Shown: one piece after another, positions 46,880-56,565 of the stretch | How the letters are laid out: each line of letters starts with the position of its first letter | Position numbering within the stretch: the first letter of the stretch is position 1 | Assembly: GCF_004345025.1 (NCBI RefSeq) | Contig: NZ_CP037745.1 | Location: forward strand, 124,001 to 188,000 | Length of the DNA: 64,000 nt | From: Rheinheimera sp. D18 | Lineage (GTDB): Bacteria; Pseudomonadota; Gammaproteobacteria; Enterobacterales; Alteromonadaceae | Reading direction: 5' to 3' | Translations under genes and position numbers: made by a program | Notes under the pieces: model-generated | Seen by the model: only the letters and a program-made list of their open reading frames with translations | Told to the model about the DNA's origin: nothing | Databases searched by the model: none

Positions 46880-49465
46880 ATGAATAAGTCATTTAAATAT
46901 TCTCTTTGTGCGCTAGCAGTAAGCTCGCTGTGTTACAGCCAACTAACATTGGCTCAGCAAAGTGATGACCAGGCAAAAGCACAGCAAGTTGAACGAATTG
47001 AAGTTACCGGCTCGCGTATTAAGCGTAACGATTTAGAAGGCGCTGCGCCTATTGATGTTATTAGTCGTGAAGACATCGCTAAGTCAGGCTTTTCTAATTT
47101 ACAGCAGTTATTAGAGCGCACTCCGGTTGCAGGTACAGGCACATTTTCTACACGAGGTAATAATCAAGACTCAACCGCTAACGGTGGTGCGGCGATCAGT
47201 CTGCGTGGTTTTGGTTCAGACGCAACGTTAGTGCTAATTAACGGCCGCCGTGTTGCGGTAAGTGCGTTTGCGGAAAATATCGCTAATTCCTTTGTTGATA
47301 TTAACTCGATTCCGGTTGCGGCTATTGAGCGCATTGAAATTTTAAAAGACGGCGCGTCGGCAGTGTATGGTTCTGATGCTGTAGCTGGTGTTGTTAATAT
47401 TATTATGCGTAAAGACTTCGAGGGCGCAGAAGTTAGCCTAAGTCATGGTGGCACCACAGGACCAAGCTATGATGAAACCGCAGGTAGCTTTGTTTGGGGC
47501 ACCCAGGGTAAAGATTCGAATGTTACTCTAATTTTGGATTATTTTAAAAACACCTCAATAACGGCAGGTGAGATGGGCCGTTTTGGCACGGCGAACCAAG
47601 AACCCTATGGTGGTGATGACAACCGTTCATCACGCGGGTTTCCGGGTAACTTTGTGGTTAACGGTGTAACAACGATAGATCCAGGTTGCCCTGCCGGTAG
47701 CGCAGCCGGCATTAACTGTTTGTTTGATTATGGACCTTACGGTTATGCCGTTCCGGCAGCAGAACGTTTAGGCGCAATGTTGCAAGCTAGCCAGAATTTT
47801 AGCAATGATATGCAAGGTTATATCGAGTTGGCGGTGCAGCATAACCGTTCTGAAGCTATGGGCGCACCCACACCTCTAGATGCTGATGCCGGTCTCACTG
47901 TGCCTGCGGCACACCCTAATAATCCGTTTGGTGTCGACGTTGGTATTAATCGTTTCCGTACCGTTGATGCTGGAGCGCGACAATGGAGTATTGAGTCTGA
48001 CACCTTGCGACTGGTAGTTGGCTTGCGTGGTACAGTCAATGATTGGGATTGGGACATTTCTGCGCAAAAAGGCCGCAGTGAATCAATGCAAACGGGTAGC
48101 AAGCAGCAAGGCTGGGTGCGGACAGATTTTCTGCAAGAACAAATTAACCTAGGTAATTATAACCCCTTTGGTGGCGCTTATAACTCTCCGGAGGTGATTG
48201 ATGCAATTACGACGTCGTTAGTGCGTCGGGGCGCGTCGCATTTAACCTCATATGATGCGAGCATTAGTGGCGAAGCCTTTGCACTAGGTAGTCAGATGGT
48301 ATCGATGGCTGCGGGTGTGGAATACCGAAAAGAAGATGCTTTCGACCAACCCGATGACCAATTTCAACGCGGCTTAATTTTTGGTACTGAATCAGTATCA
48401 GCGCAGGCGGAGCGCGATCAGTATGCCGCTTATGTTGAGTTCTTGGTGCCCATATCAGATGCGCTTGAATTCACAGTGGCCGGTCGTTATGACCATTACA
48501 GTGATTTTGGCTCAACACTTAACCCGCAATTAACGATGCAGTGGCGTCCGCTAGATAACTTTACGCTACGCGCGTCATTTGGCCAGGGTTTCCGCGCTCC
48601 GTCGTTGGCGCAAATTGGCTTAGGCCCATCACAAGAGTCGTTGTTCTTTGTTGACACTTATCGTTGTCCAACTCCGGATGCAACTAATCCAGGTTGTGCC
48701 TCTACTGACTACACCATAGTGTTTGTCGGCGGCGAAGGCTTACAGCCAGAAGAATCTGAAACCTATAACTTAGGCGCGGTGTGGCAAGTAACCGAAGATT
48801 TTGACATTACTGCGGATATCTGGAGCATCACCCAAGATAATAAAATCGATAAAAACGATTATCAAAATGTCTATAACGCAGAGTGTAATAACCAAAATAG
48901 CACGATTTGTGTGCGCTTACCTGCACTGCCTGGCCAAGCTTTAGGCGATTTGTCGCGTTTGTACAACAGCTATGTGAACATTAGCTCGCAAGAAGCGACC
49001 GGCTTAGACTTATCGACATCGTATCGCTTAACGCTGCAAGATATGGGCTTGGTTCGGTTTAGCTTAGACTGGTCTTATATCAATAAATTTGAAAAAAATG
49101 GCATAGACTACGCTGGTGAGTATAACTATCCGAAAAACCGTTGGTTAGCATCAGCTGATTGGAGTTACGGGGATTGGGGCGTTACGACAAGTTTGAGTTA
49201 TGTTGGACAGTTCGAAGACTATGCTCCGCCTAGCGAGGTTGAGTCAACTAAAACGCGTAGCATTGATGCACAAGTATTGTTAGATATTCAAGGACGTTAC
49301 AATGTCAGTGAAAAACTACAATTAGTATTGGGTATGAACAACGCATTGGATGAAGACCCACCGTTTGTTATTGGTGATGGTGATGCCGATTTGTACGGTT
49401 ATGCGTCAAAAGTGCATAATACCCGCGGTCAATATATTTACGGTAAAGTAACTTACCGTTTCTAA
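46880..49465 (+). CDS. TonB-dependent outer-membrane receptor
   Basis: The 861-residue protein has a signal peptide ending TLAQQ, a TonB-box-like QVERIEVTGSRIKRNDLEG, and a plug domain (about 45-190, with GAAISLRGFGSDATLVLINGRR and DGASAVYGSDAVAGVVNI). A 22-strand type barrel ends in VTYRF. The plug is similar to that of the broken receptor at 19 kb, so they are paralogues of the same Oar/CirA-like group. I use the ATG at 46880 because AAAGGA is too close to the one at 46874. No substrate gene is beside it and no Fur box was found. Confidence 0.92.
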   Translation: MNKSFKYSLCALAVSSLCYSQLTLAQQSDDQAKAQQVERIEVTGSRIKRNDLEGAAPIDVISREDIAKSGFSNLQQLLERTPVAGTGTFSTRGNNQDSTANGGAAISLRGFGSDATLVLINGRRVAVSAFAENIANSFVDINSIPVAAIERIEILKDGASAVYGSDAVAGVVNIIMRKDFEGAEVSLSHGGTTGPSYDETAGSFVWGTQGKDSNVTLILDYFKNTSITAGEMGRFGTANQEPYGGDDNRSSRGFPGNFVVNGVTTIDPGCPAGSAAGINCLFDYGPYGYAVPAAERLGAMLQASQNFSNDMQGYIELAVQHNRSEAMGAPTPLDADAGLTVPAAHPNNPFGVDVGINRFRTVDAGARQWSIESDTLRLVVGLRGTVNDWDWDISAQKGRSESMQTGSKQQGWVRTDFLQEQINLGNYNPFGGAYNSPEVIDAITTSLVRRGASHLTSYDASISGEAFALGSQMVSMAAGVEYRKEDAFDQPDDQFQRGLIFGTESVSAQAERDQYAAYVEFLVPISDALEFTVAGRYDHYSDFGSTLNPQLTMQWRPLDNFTLRASFGQGFRAPSLAQIGLGPSQESLFFVDTYRCPTPDATNPGCASTDYTIVFVGGEGLQPEESETYNLGAVWQVTEDFDITADIWSITQDNKIDKNDYQNVYNAECNNQNSTICVRLPALPGQALGDLSRLYNSYVNISSQEATGLDLSTSYRLTLQDMGLVRFSLDWSYINKFEKNGIDYAGEYNYPKNRWLASADWSYGDWGVTTSLSYVGQFEDYAPPSEVESTKTRSIDAQVLLDIQGRYNVSEKLQLVLGMNNALDEDPPFVIGDGDADLYGYASKVHNTRGQYIYGKVTYRF

Positions 49466-49477
49466 TCGCTAGCCGAT

Positions 49478-49507
49478 AAAAAACAGCGCCTAAAGGCGCT
49501 GTTTTTG
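49478..49507. terminator. Bidirectional terminator between the receptor and the OmpA-like gene
   Basis: ACAGCGCC and GGCGCTGT arms flank TAAA, with an A-run before and a T-run after. It serves both convergent genes. Confidence 0.9.
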
Positions 49508-49529
49508 TTTGAGCTTTGCAGTCACAACT

Positions 49530-50168
49530 TTAGTTAACAACAGGCTCAATATGAATTTCTACGCGGCGGTTTAATGCACGGTTGCCCTCTGATGTATTCG
49601 GCACTATTGGGTAATTAGGGCCGTAGCCTTGAGTTTCGACCCGGACTTCTTGCACACCTTGCGCCAGTAAATACTGTTTTACGCTATTGGCACGAGCCTG
49701 CGATAAATTCATATTGTACTGATAGGCGCCGGTATCATCTGTGTGACCGGCTATAACCAGCATGGTTTTTTCGTAATCGCGCAATACTTTGGCAATATCG
49801 TTAAGTACGGGGAACAGGTTAGAGCGAATATCTGAACGATTAATATCAAACGTTAGCTGTGCAGGAATGTCTAAACGTAATTTATCACCGTCACGAACAA
49901 CTTTAACACCAGTGCCGCTAAGCTCATCATTTAAGGCTTTTTCTTGCTTATCCATATAGCTACCGACAGCGGCCCCGGCTAAAGCACCTACTGCGGCACC
50001 AATAGCTAAGCGCTTGTTTTTATGATTGCCTGTAGCCTTACCTGCTACCGCACCGGCAACAGCACCAATGGCTGCACCCTTACTGGTATTTGAGTATTCG
50101 GTTGAGGCACAACCCGAAAGAACAAGGCCTGCTGAAACTAATGAAACGAGTAAAATTGAGCTGCGCAT
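49530..50168 (-). CDS. OmpA-family lipoprotein with glycine-zipper segment
   Basis: The 212-residue lipoprotein has a lipobox LSGC, then a glycine-zipper stretch (GAAIGAVAGAVAGKATG and AIGAAVGALAGAAVG). A C-terminal OmpA-like peptidoglycan-binding domain follows, with TFDINRSDI, VIAGHTDDTGAYQYNMNLS and RVEIHI. It is of the YiaD type. It probably links the outer membrane to peptidoglycan. The start at 50168 has AGGAG at 8 bases; the longer frame from 50186 begins with TTG and would destroy the signal peptide. Confidence 0.9.
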   Translation of the reverse strand: MRSSILLVSLVSAGLVLSGCASTEYSNTSKGAAIGAVAGAVAGKATGNHKNKRLAIGAAVGALAGAAVGSYMDKQEKALNDELSGTGVKVVRDGDKLRLDIPAQLTFDINRSDIRSNLFPVLNDIAKVLRDYEKTMLVIAGHTDDTGAYQYNMNLSQARANSVKQYLLAQGVQEVRVETQGYGPNYPIVPNTSEGNRALNRRVEIHIEPVVN

Positions 50169-50367
50169 ATATGTAACTCCTAGCAATATTTAGACACTAC
50201 TTTAGTAAAGTCTACTGAATTTGCGCTGAACTATATCAGCAAGTGACTTTGTCGCTGTTAATCTTTGTTTATTTCTAATGCTTTCGTTCACTTTTTAACG
50301 GTTTTTCAGTATTGTACATGAGTTTAGTTATCTGTCAGTGCTGCCAAGGTGGGAAAAGGATTTAGCA

Positions 50368-50886
50368 ATGAACAAGTTTTTAGGCTTAGGCATCGCCTTA
50401 AGTGTAATTTTTATGACCAAGCCAGTTTTGGCCGACGTCTATAAGTGTACCGACGCAGCTGGCGAGGTTGTGTTTCAAGGTGAGCCGTGCCGCGAAGGTG
50501 ACGAAGTAAAACTAGATATCCGTTTTGCTGAGAACTCGAAAGGCGCTGTCGATAACTTGATTTCAGGAAGTTGGTGCGAAGTAGGCACGTCCAACGTTGC
50601 AGATGGACTAGTGCAACAAGACAATGCCCTACGTAAAACCTGGATTTTTAGCGATCGACAGATGGTGCAGCATATTACCCAAGGTCAGCGTTTAGATACC
50701 TTTAAATATCAAATCAGGCAATCACCCGGCTCTTTTGTTATTGATCATCCGGCTTTTGGTAGTGGCCAAGTAAGTTGGCAGGTGAAAAAATTAACCGAAG
50801 ATAAGCTAGTTATTGCCGCTTATGGTGGTTTTACTCATTTAACCGCGGGCAATTGTGAAATTGCTATGGCAAGTACAACGAATTAA
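50368..50886 (+). CDS. DUF4124 protein with a C-terminal domain of unknown role
   Basis: The 172-residue exported protein has a signal peptide ending VLA, then DUF4124 (DVYKCTDAAGEVVFQGEPC). A C-terminal part with Cys in SGSWCEVG and GNCEIAM follows; the rest is plain. The ATG at 50368 has AAAGGA at 7 bases, so the longer frame from 50338 is not used. The function is unknown. Confidence 0.75.
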   Translation: MNKFLGLGIALSVIFMTKPVLADVYKCTDAAGEVVFQGEPCREGDEVKLDIRFAENSKGAVDNLISGSWCEVGTSNVADGLVQQDNALRKTWIFSDRQMVQHITQGQRLDTFKYQIRQSPGSFVIDHPAFGSGQVSWQVKKLTEDKLVIAAYGGFTHLTAGNCEIAMASTTN

Positions 50887-50946
50887 ATAGACACACCTAA
50901 AACTACGCTCTAAGCTGCTGCTACAAGGGTAGCATTTAGGTGTGTT

Positions 50947-52053
50947 ATGTTAAATTCTGGCTGGCGGCGTATTGTTATTAAAGTTGGCAGTGCGCTAATT
51001 TCTCCTACCGCAAAAGGCTGTTCGACTCGTTATTTATTAGCTATTGCTCGCTTTATTAGTGAATGCCGCCAGCAAGGCATCGAAGTAGTGCTGGTGTCAT
51101 CAGGTAGTGTTGCCGCTGGTCGGGGCGCAATAGCATTTCCACATCAACCGTTGCCGATTAATATTAAGCAAGCTATGGCCGCGGTTGGCCAAACAGAAAT
51201 GATGGCAACTTGGAGCCATTTATTTGATTTTCGCTGCGCGCAAATTTTGCTTACCCATGATGATCTTGCTAACCGTCGACGTTACCTAAATATTGATAAT
51301 ACCTTGCGTACTTTGCTTGCTAACGAAGTGCTGCCGATTGTTAATGAAAACGACAGCGTGGCAACGGCTGAACTAAAAGTGGGTGATAACGATAATTTGG
51401 CTGCGATGGTAGCGATAGTTGTTGATGCTGATGCATTGATTATTTGTTCTGATATTGACGGCCTATATTCGGCAAACCCGCGTACCACGCCAGATGCACG
51501 TTTTATCGCCCAAGTAGCCCAAATTAATGCCGATATATATGCCATGGCAGGAGGTAGCCACCATGCTATTGGCACTGGCGGCATGCTAACAAAAATTCAA
51601 GCGGCCGACAAAGCGACGCGCCAGGGTATCGATACGTTAATAGTAAACGGGCAAAAGGCAGATAGTTTTGATGCGTTGTTGCATGGCAAACCAGCCGGCA
51701 CCTTGTTTATGCGACAACAGGACCGGCTAAGCGCGAAAAAACACTGGCTATTACACAGCCTTAAAAGCCAAGGCAGTATTATGCTTGATACTGGCGCAAC
51801 CCAAGCACTATTGCATAAAGGTGCCTCATTGCTGGCTAAAGGCGTAGTGAGCATTGATGGGCAGTTTGATAAGGGTGATGCAATTTGGTTATGCGACAAT
51901 GCCGGTAAGCAATTAGCCAAAGGCATCAGCCAATATAGCGCCACTGAACTGCAGTTAATTAAAGGTCTGCACAGCCAAAGAATTGCAGACGTTTTAGGTT
52001 TTTGTCCCAGCGAAGCCGTGGTGCATCGAGATGATATCGCGTTAGCTAATTAA
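50947..52053 (+). CDS. proB: Glutamate 5-kinase ProB
   Basis: ProB makes gamma-glutamyl phosphate in proline synthesis. The 368-residue protein has an amino-acid-kinase domain (IVIKVGSALISP, LVSSGSVAAGR, NENDSVAT, GGSHHAIGTGGMLTKIQAADKA) and a C-terminal PUA domain from about 275. The catalytic motifs are complete. The usual partner proA (glutamyl phosphate reductase) is not next to it, which is less common. The following GlpD-like gene lies 12 bases downstream. Confidence 0.95.
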   Translation: MLNSGWRRIVIKVGSALISPTAKGCSTRYLLAIARFISECRQQGIEVVLVSSGSVAAGRGAIAFPHQPLPINIKQAMAAVGQTEMMATWSHLFDFRCAQILLTHDDLANRRRYLNIDNTLRTLLANEVLPIVNENDSVATAELKVGDNDNLAAMVAIVVDADALIICSDIDGLYSANPRTTPDARFIAQVAQINADIYAMAGGSHHAIGTGGMLTKIQAADKATRQGIDTLIVNGQKADSFDALLHGKPAGTLFMRQQDRLSAKKHWLLHSLKSQGSIMLDTGATQALLHKGASLLAKGVVSIDGQFDKGDAIWLCDNAGKQLAKGISQYSATELQLIKGLHSQRIADVLGFCPSEAVVHRDDIALAN

Positions 52054-52065
52054 GGTGGGTTGCCA

Positions 52066-53142
52066 ATGAAAATTGCAGTTGTAGGTGGCGGTATCAATGG
52101 TTTAAGCAGTGCGTGGCAACTGGCTTTGGCAGGGCATGACGTTAGCCTATTTGAACGAGACAAGTTAATGCAGGCCACTAGCCGAGCCTCGTCTAAATTA
52201 TTGCACGGCGGTTTGCGCTATTTAGAGCAGGGAGAGTTTCGTTTAGTGCGTGAAGCGCTGCAAGAGCGGCGCTGGTGGCTAAAAAAAGCGCCACAGCTTA
52301 CCCGCAGGCTGCCAATCTTATATCCGTTATATCAAGATTCTCGTCGTGCCCGTTGGCAACTAAAAATAGGTTTATGGTTATACGACAGTTTTGCTGGGCG
52401 CAAAGGTATTGGTCGGCATCGTTGGTTAACGCCGCAACAAGCACTGCGCTGTTCACCGCAGTTACAGCCTGAGGGGTTGAAGGGTGCCTACTTATTTTTT
52501 GATGGTCAGATGGATGACGCCAAGCTAGGTTTGTGGATGGCGGAACAATGCACTAAAGCGGGCGCAATGTTATTTGAACATAGCCCAGTACTGCAGGTAA
52601 CAACAGAGGCAAAAATTCTGCTAGCAACCGGCTGGCAGCAGTTTGATCGCGTAGTAAATGTGGCTGGCCCTTGGAGCCAGCAGTTATTACAGCAATCTTC
52701 GTTACCGCAACAGCCTTTAGACTTGGTGCGCGGCAGTCATCTGCTACTACCCGCAATAAGCCGTTACGGCCATATGCTTGAAGTGCCAGGAGAGGCGCGC
52801 ATTGTGTTTGTGTTACCTTATCAAGGTAAAACCTTATTAGGTACTACTGAAGTGCGTCAACAGCTAAATGAGCCGATACAGTGCTCTGCAGCAGAGCGAG
52901 ATTACTTACTGAAGGTATATAACCACTACTTTCAACCCCAGCAACAGACTGAAGCGGTATTGGACGATTTTGCTGGTGTGCGGCCTTTACTTGGTGGTAG
53001 TGCCGACGCAAGCAGAGCCAGCCGTGAATACCAACTAAACTGGCAAGGCCAATTATTAACCGTATCGGGTGGCAAATGGACTACAGCACGGGCACTGGGT
53101 AAAAATGTCGCCGTGCAGGTAGCTAAAACGCTGACTAAATAA
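52066..53142 (+). CDS. Short GlpD-like FAD-dependent oxidoreductase
   Basis: The 358-residue protein has a Rossmann FAD motif (IAVVGGGINGLSSAWQLA) and typical GlpD segments: SRASSKLLHGGLRYLEQGEF, FAGVRPLLG and SGGKWTTARALG. The known GlpD has about 500 residues, with a C-terminal helical domain of roughly 120-140 residues; this protein stops directly after the FAD domain. It may be a glycerol-3-phosphate or other 2-hydroxy-acid oxidoreductase. The ATG has AAGGTGGG at 6 bases. Its end abuts the convergent argA stop with no gap. Confidence 0.82.
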   Translation: MKIAVVGGGINGLSSAWQLALAGHDVSLFERDKLMQATSRASSKLLHGGLRYLEQGEFRLVREALQERRWWLKKAPQLTRRLPILYPLYQDSRRARWQLKIGLWLYDSFAGRKGIGRHRWLTPQQALRCSPQLQPEGLKGAYLFFDGQMDDAKLGLWMAEQCTKAGAMLFEHSPVLQVTTEAKILLATGWQQFDRVVNVAGPWSQQLLQQSSLPQQPLDLVRGSHLLLPAISRYGHMLEVPGEARIVFVLPYQGKTLLGTTEVRQQLNEPIQCSAAERDYLLKVYNHYFQPQQQTEAVLDDFAGVRPLLGGSADASRASREYQLNWQGQLLTVSGGKWTTARALGKNVAVQVAKTLTK

Positions 53143-54462
53143 CTACAGGGTAATTGCTAAAATTTTTGAACGGCGTTGATAGTTATACAGCTGCTTTTTT
53201 TGTGCGGGTAAATCTTCTACTGTTAGCAATTCAAAACCCTGCTCTAAAAACCAGTGAATACTGCGCGTGGTAAGAGCAAATAATTTCTCATACTTGCGTT
53301 GGCGCGCTTGCTGAATAATGCTTTTTAGTAACAAACTACCACGATCGGCATCACGGTAATCTGGGTGCACGGCTAAGCAGGCAAATTCGCCGACATTATC
53401 ATCTGTAAAGGGATACAGTGCGGCACAACCAATAACTAAGCCATCACGTTCAATCAAGGTAAATTGATCAATCTCCATTTCTAGTTGCTCACGAGAGCGG
53501 CGCACTAACAGGCCTTGCTGCTCTAGAGGGCGAATTAAATCTAAAATACCGCCAATATCGGAAATAGTAGCGGCGCGTAACTTTTCTGCCGACTCAGTGA
53601 CAATTTGTGTGCCGATACCGTCGCGAGAAAATAGTTCTTGCAGTAAGGCACCATCTTCGTCGTAACTTACTAAGTGACAGCGCGGCACACCAGCGCGGCA
53701 AGCGGTAATAGCGGCATGTAAAAATGCCATAGTGCTAGGGCAATCAATCGGTTGCTGCTGCATATTTTGTAATATACGCTCAGCGGCATTTGGCATTAGT
53801 TCAGCCGTTATTTTTTCATTTTCATCTAAAATACCGCCAATTTCACTAAAGCCAATCATCTTCTCGGCTTTTAGTTTTATTGCGACATGGGTGGCAATAT
53901 CTTCGGCTGTAAGGTTAAAGCTTTCGCCGGTTACGGACGCTACTATTGGCCCCATTAACACTATGCCGTTATTGTCCAGCTGGCGGCGAATACCTGCCGC
54001 ATCAATCCGGCGTACCTTGCCGCTATGATAGTAATCTACCCCTTCATCTACTCCTAACGGCTGGGCAATGACAAAGTTGCCGCTAACCACGTTTATTTGT
54101 GCGCCCTGCATCGGTGTGTTGCTTAAACTCATAGATAGCCGTGCGGTTATATCAAGCTGCAAAGCGCCGGCAACCTGTTTTATTAGCTTAAACGAGTCGT
54201 CATCAGTAATTCGTATCCGATTATGGTAAGCCGGCTCAAGCCCCGCTTGTAGTAACGCGGCATTAATTTGTGGCCTTGCGCCGTAAACCAGGACTATTTT
54301 TATACCTAAACTGTTTAGTAGGGCAATGTCGTTAATAATGCTGCGAAAGCCAGGTTGAGTAATGGCTTCACCACCCAACATAACGACGAAGGTTTTGCCG
54401 CGATGCGCGTTAACATAGGGGGCGGATTGCCGAAAACCGGAAACAAGTTCAGTAGTTCGCAC
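53143..54462 (-). CDS. argA: N-acetylglutamate synthase ArgA
   Basis: ArgA makes N-acetylglutamate, the first step of arginine synthesis. The 439-residue protein has an amino-acid-kinase-like domain ([19 protein letters not shown]) that acts as the arginine sensor, and a C-terminal GNAT domain ([21 protein letters not shown]). A GTG start at 54462 gives [12 protein letters not shown], matching the E. coli N-terminus. An in-frame TTG at 54486 would add eight residues. AAAAGGA lies 12 bases before the GTG. Confidence 0.93.
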   Translation of the reverse strand: MRTTELVSGFRQSAPYVNAHRGKTFVVMLGGEAITQPGFRSIINDIALLNSLGIKIVLVYGARPQINAALLQAGLEPAYHNRIRITDDDSFKLIKQVAGALQLDITARLSMSLSNTPMQGAQINVVSGNFVIAQPLGVDEGVDYYHSGKVRRIDAAGIRRQLDNNGIVLMGPIVASVTGESFNLTAEDIATHVAIKLKAEKMIGFSEIGGILDENEKITAELMPNAAERILQNMQQQPIDCPSTMAFLHAAITACRAGVPRCHLVSYDEDGALLQELFSRDGIGTQIVTESAEKLRAATISDIGGILDLIRPLEQQGLLVRRSREQLEMEIDQFTLIERDGLVIGCAALYPFTDDNVGEFACLAVHPDYRDADRGSLLLKSIIQQARQRKYEKLFALTTRSIHWFLEQGFELLTVEDLPAQKKQLYNYQRRSKILAITL

Positions 54463-54660
54463 GGGTAGCAGGTGTCCTTTTAGCAAAGAGAGTTGGTTTG
54501 TAAGATATAAAGATGGCAGCTTGAAGCAAAAACGCCAACGTTAACACCAGTATAGTTTTTGCATTTTAAAATACGGTTGGTTTTATATCCATGCTTTTCG
54601 CATAAATATGCTGTTTTAAGTTGTAGGGAAATAAGAAAAGTTATCGTGGTTAGCCGTAAA

Positions 54661-54683
54661 CAGCAGGTTAAAACAACCTGCTG
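54661..54683 (-). terminator. Possible terminator after the ygiC-like gene
   Basis: CAGCAGGTT (54661-54669) pairs with AACCTGCTG (54675-54683) around 5 bases. On the minus strand only three T follow, so it is a weak candidate. Confidence 0.45.
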
Positions 54684-54699
54684 TCTCAGATAGTTAAGG

Positions 54700-55848
54700 T
54701 TAATCGAGAATAATATGTGGTAAAAACCGCGAACTGTCTTTGGTAATTAAGCTGTTATCTTCGCGAATGCAAATGCCGGCGGCACTGTCGCCAACTACCC
54801 AGCTGCCAATTAGCGCATAACTATCAGCAAACTTTGGTAAAGGCGCTAACTCTTGGCGAATATAGCCGCTATCGGTATAAGGCCCGTCTTGTTTGAATAA
54901 TTTTCCACTGTTGGTTACTAATTCGATATTGGCCCCTTCGCGTGAGAACAAAGGCTTGCGCACCCAGCCATGTTTTAATGTGCTGCCGTCATCGAAAAAT
55001 GTTGGTAATAAATTAGGGTGGCCTTGATACTTTTGCCACAACATTGGCAGTATGCCTTTATTTGACAACAAGCATTTCCATAGCGGTTCTATAAACTGGG
55101 TTTGGCTGCTGATAACCGTGCTGGCAAACTCTTCTTGCAGCATAAATTCCCATGGGTACAGCTTAAACAAACCTTGAATAGGAAAGCCGTCTAAATCGAC
55201 CAATTGGCCGTCAATGTCGCCTAGTTGTTCCAGCTGAATGTAGCGGCAATTTACGCCAGCTTGTAGCGCAATATCCATTAAGTAATCAACAGTGCCTCTA
55301 TCTTCGGTACTGTCGGCGACGCTAGCAAAGTAAAAGGGTTGTGCCAGATTAAGCTCGGCAAAGGCCTGCTGTAGCTTGTCTTGTAATGAATTAAACTGAT
55401 CTGCACCCTGAGGTAGCGCGCCGCGCATTAATTGATCTTCTAGCCATACCCACTGAAAAAAGCCCGTTTCGTATAACGATGTTGGCGTGTCGTAGTTTAG
55501 CTCTAGCAACTTAGCTGGGCCGTTGCCATTGTAGCTAAGGTCCATGCGGCCGTATAAATGCGGTTGCTGATTTTGCCAACTGTCACGCACTGCCTGCCAA
55601 AATTGTTCAGGTATAGCGAGCTGTTGTAGCTGTTGCTCGCTAGTAACAATGTCGGCAACCAGATCAAGCGCCATCTGATGTAGCTCTTCAGTTGGCTGTT
55701 CTAAATCGTGCTCTATTTGTTGCAAACTAAACTGATAGTAAGCACTTTCATCCCAGTATGGCTCACCGTCAAAAGTATGGAAATTAAAGCCAACACTTTC
55801 GGCAAACGCCTGCCAGCCAGGGCGTGGGGTGCTGTTTACTCGTTTCAT
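54700..55848 (-). CDS. ygiC: Glutathionylspermidine-synthase-like ATP-grasp ligase (YgiC/YjfC type)
   Basis: The 382-residue protein is of the GspS C-terminal ATP-grasp family. Typical segments are LYGRMDLSYNG, LLELNYDTPTSLYE, FVKPLFSREGANI-like KPLFSREGAN, and IGSWVVGDSAAGICIRED. It lacks the amidase domain of real glutathionylspermidine synthase. Such proteins are thought to join a peptide and a polyamine, but no substrate is proven. It is in an operon 6 bases after the ygiB-like gene. Confidence 0.9.
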   Translation of the reverse strand: MKRVNSTPRPGWQAFAESVGFNFHTFDGEPYWDESAYYQFSLQQIEHDLEQPTEELHQMALDLVADIVTSEQQLQQLAIPEQFWQAVRDSWQNQQPHLYGRMDLSYNGNGPAKLLELNYDTPTSLYETGFFQWVWLEDQLMRGALPQGADQFNSLQDKLQQAFAELNLAQPFYFASVADSTEDRGTVDYLMDIALQAGVNCRYIQLEQLGDIDGQLVDLDGFPIQGLFKLYPWEFMLQEEFASTVISSQTQFIEPLWKCLLSNKGILPMLWQKYQGHPNLLPTFFDDGSTLKHGWVRKPLFSREGANIELVTNSGKLFKQDGPYTDSGYIRQELAPLPKFADSYALIGSWVVGDSAAGICIREDNSLITKDSSRFLPHIILD

Positions 55849-55854
55849 CGCTAA

Positions 55855-56481
55855 TTAACCACCTGTGCTACTAGCACTGCGCTTGGCTGCTTGAGAGCCA
55901 AAACCACCACGTTTTGCCAGTGTTGCCGGTTTAGGTTGTACCGCAGATGGGCGCACACTAGTGGCACCGGGTTTTGACGCTACAGCAGTATTACTTGCGG
56001 TGCGAAAGGTATTGCGGTCGTCACGAGATTTATATAGCGGCTGTGTTGCGACAGCGCTGCGTGCTGCACTGGCTGTTGGTTGCGCTGGTGCGCTTGCCAT
56101 TCCGCCACGGCTTAACATTTGCCCAGCCATAAAGCCCATCATCATCGGCATAAAGAAACCGCTGCTTTGCTGACTTTGTGACCGCTGCTCAGTATTGTTT
56201 GCCGCCAGTACGGGGGCATTTTCACATTGGCCAGTGCCAAAATCTGTTTCGCATTCTTGCTGGCTGGCGTAACGCGGTGCGACCTGCGGGTGCAGAGTTT
56301 GTGCTTCGTCAAAAGCGGCTTTACATTCTGCCGGCGGATTATAATAGGCTGCACATTCGTCAGGGCTATTAAATACCTGCACTTCTACCTGCTTTTCACT
56401 GCAACCGGCTAATACTAAACCGGCTGCCGGTACCATCATAATTAAGCGGGCTGCTTTACTGCGTTTAAATATGTTGCTCAT
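55855..56481 (-). CDS. ygiB: YgiB-like DUF1190 lipoprotein
   Basis: The 208-residue protein has a lipobox LAGC near residue 27, then paired CxxYY/Cx-type segments (CAAYYNPPAECKAAF, CETDFGTGQCE). Met-rich and Gln-rich stretches follow, then a basic, low-complexity tail. It matches the YgiB/DUF1190 family, which is always next to ygiC. The ATG at 56481 has TAAGGAGT at 5 bases. Confidence 0.85.
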   Translation of the reverse strand: MSNIFKRSKAARLIMMVPAAGLVLAGCSEKQVEVQVFNSPDECAAYYNPPAECKAAFDEAQTLHPQVAPRYASQQECETDFGTGQCENAPVLAANNTEQRSQSQQSSGFFMPMMMGFMAGQMLSRGGMASAPAQPTASAARSAVATQPLYKSRDDRNTFRTASNTAVASKPGATSVRPSAVQPKPATLAKRGGFGSQAAKRSASSTGG

Positions 56482-56565
56482 CAAAGACTCCTTAATAGCT
56501 TGGTGGGATCCTGCGCAAAAGGCGACAGTAATACAAGTGAATTAGTGCAATATTATGGAGTTTAT

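Noticed and set aside
47818..48102. A 94-codon frame on the minus strand inside the second TonB-dependent receptor
   Set aside because: The receptor has continuous conserved motifs in its own frame, and the antisense frame has no family features.
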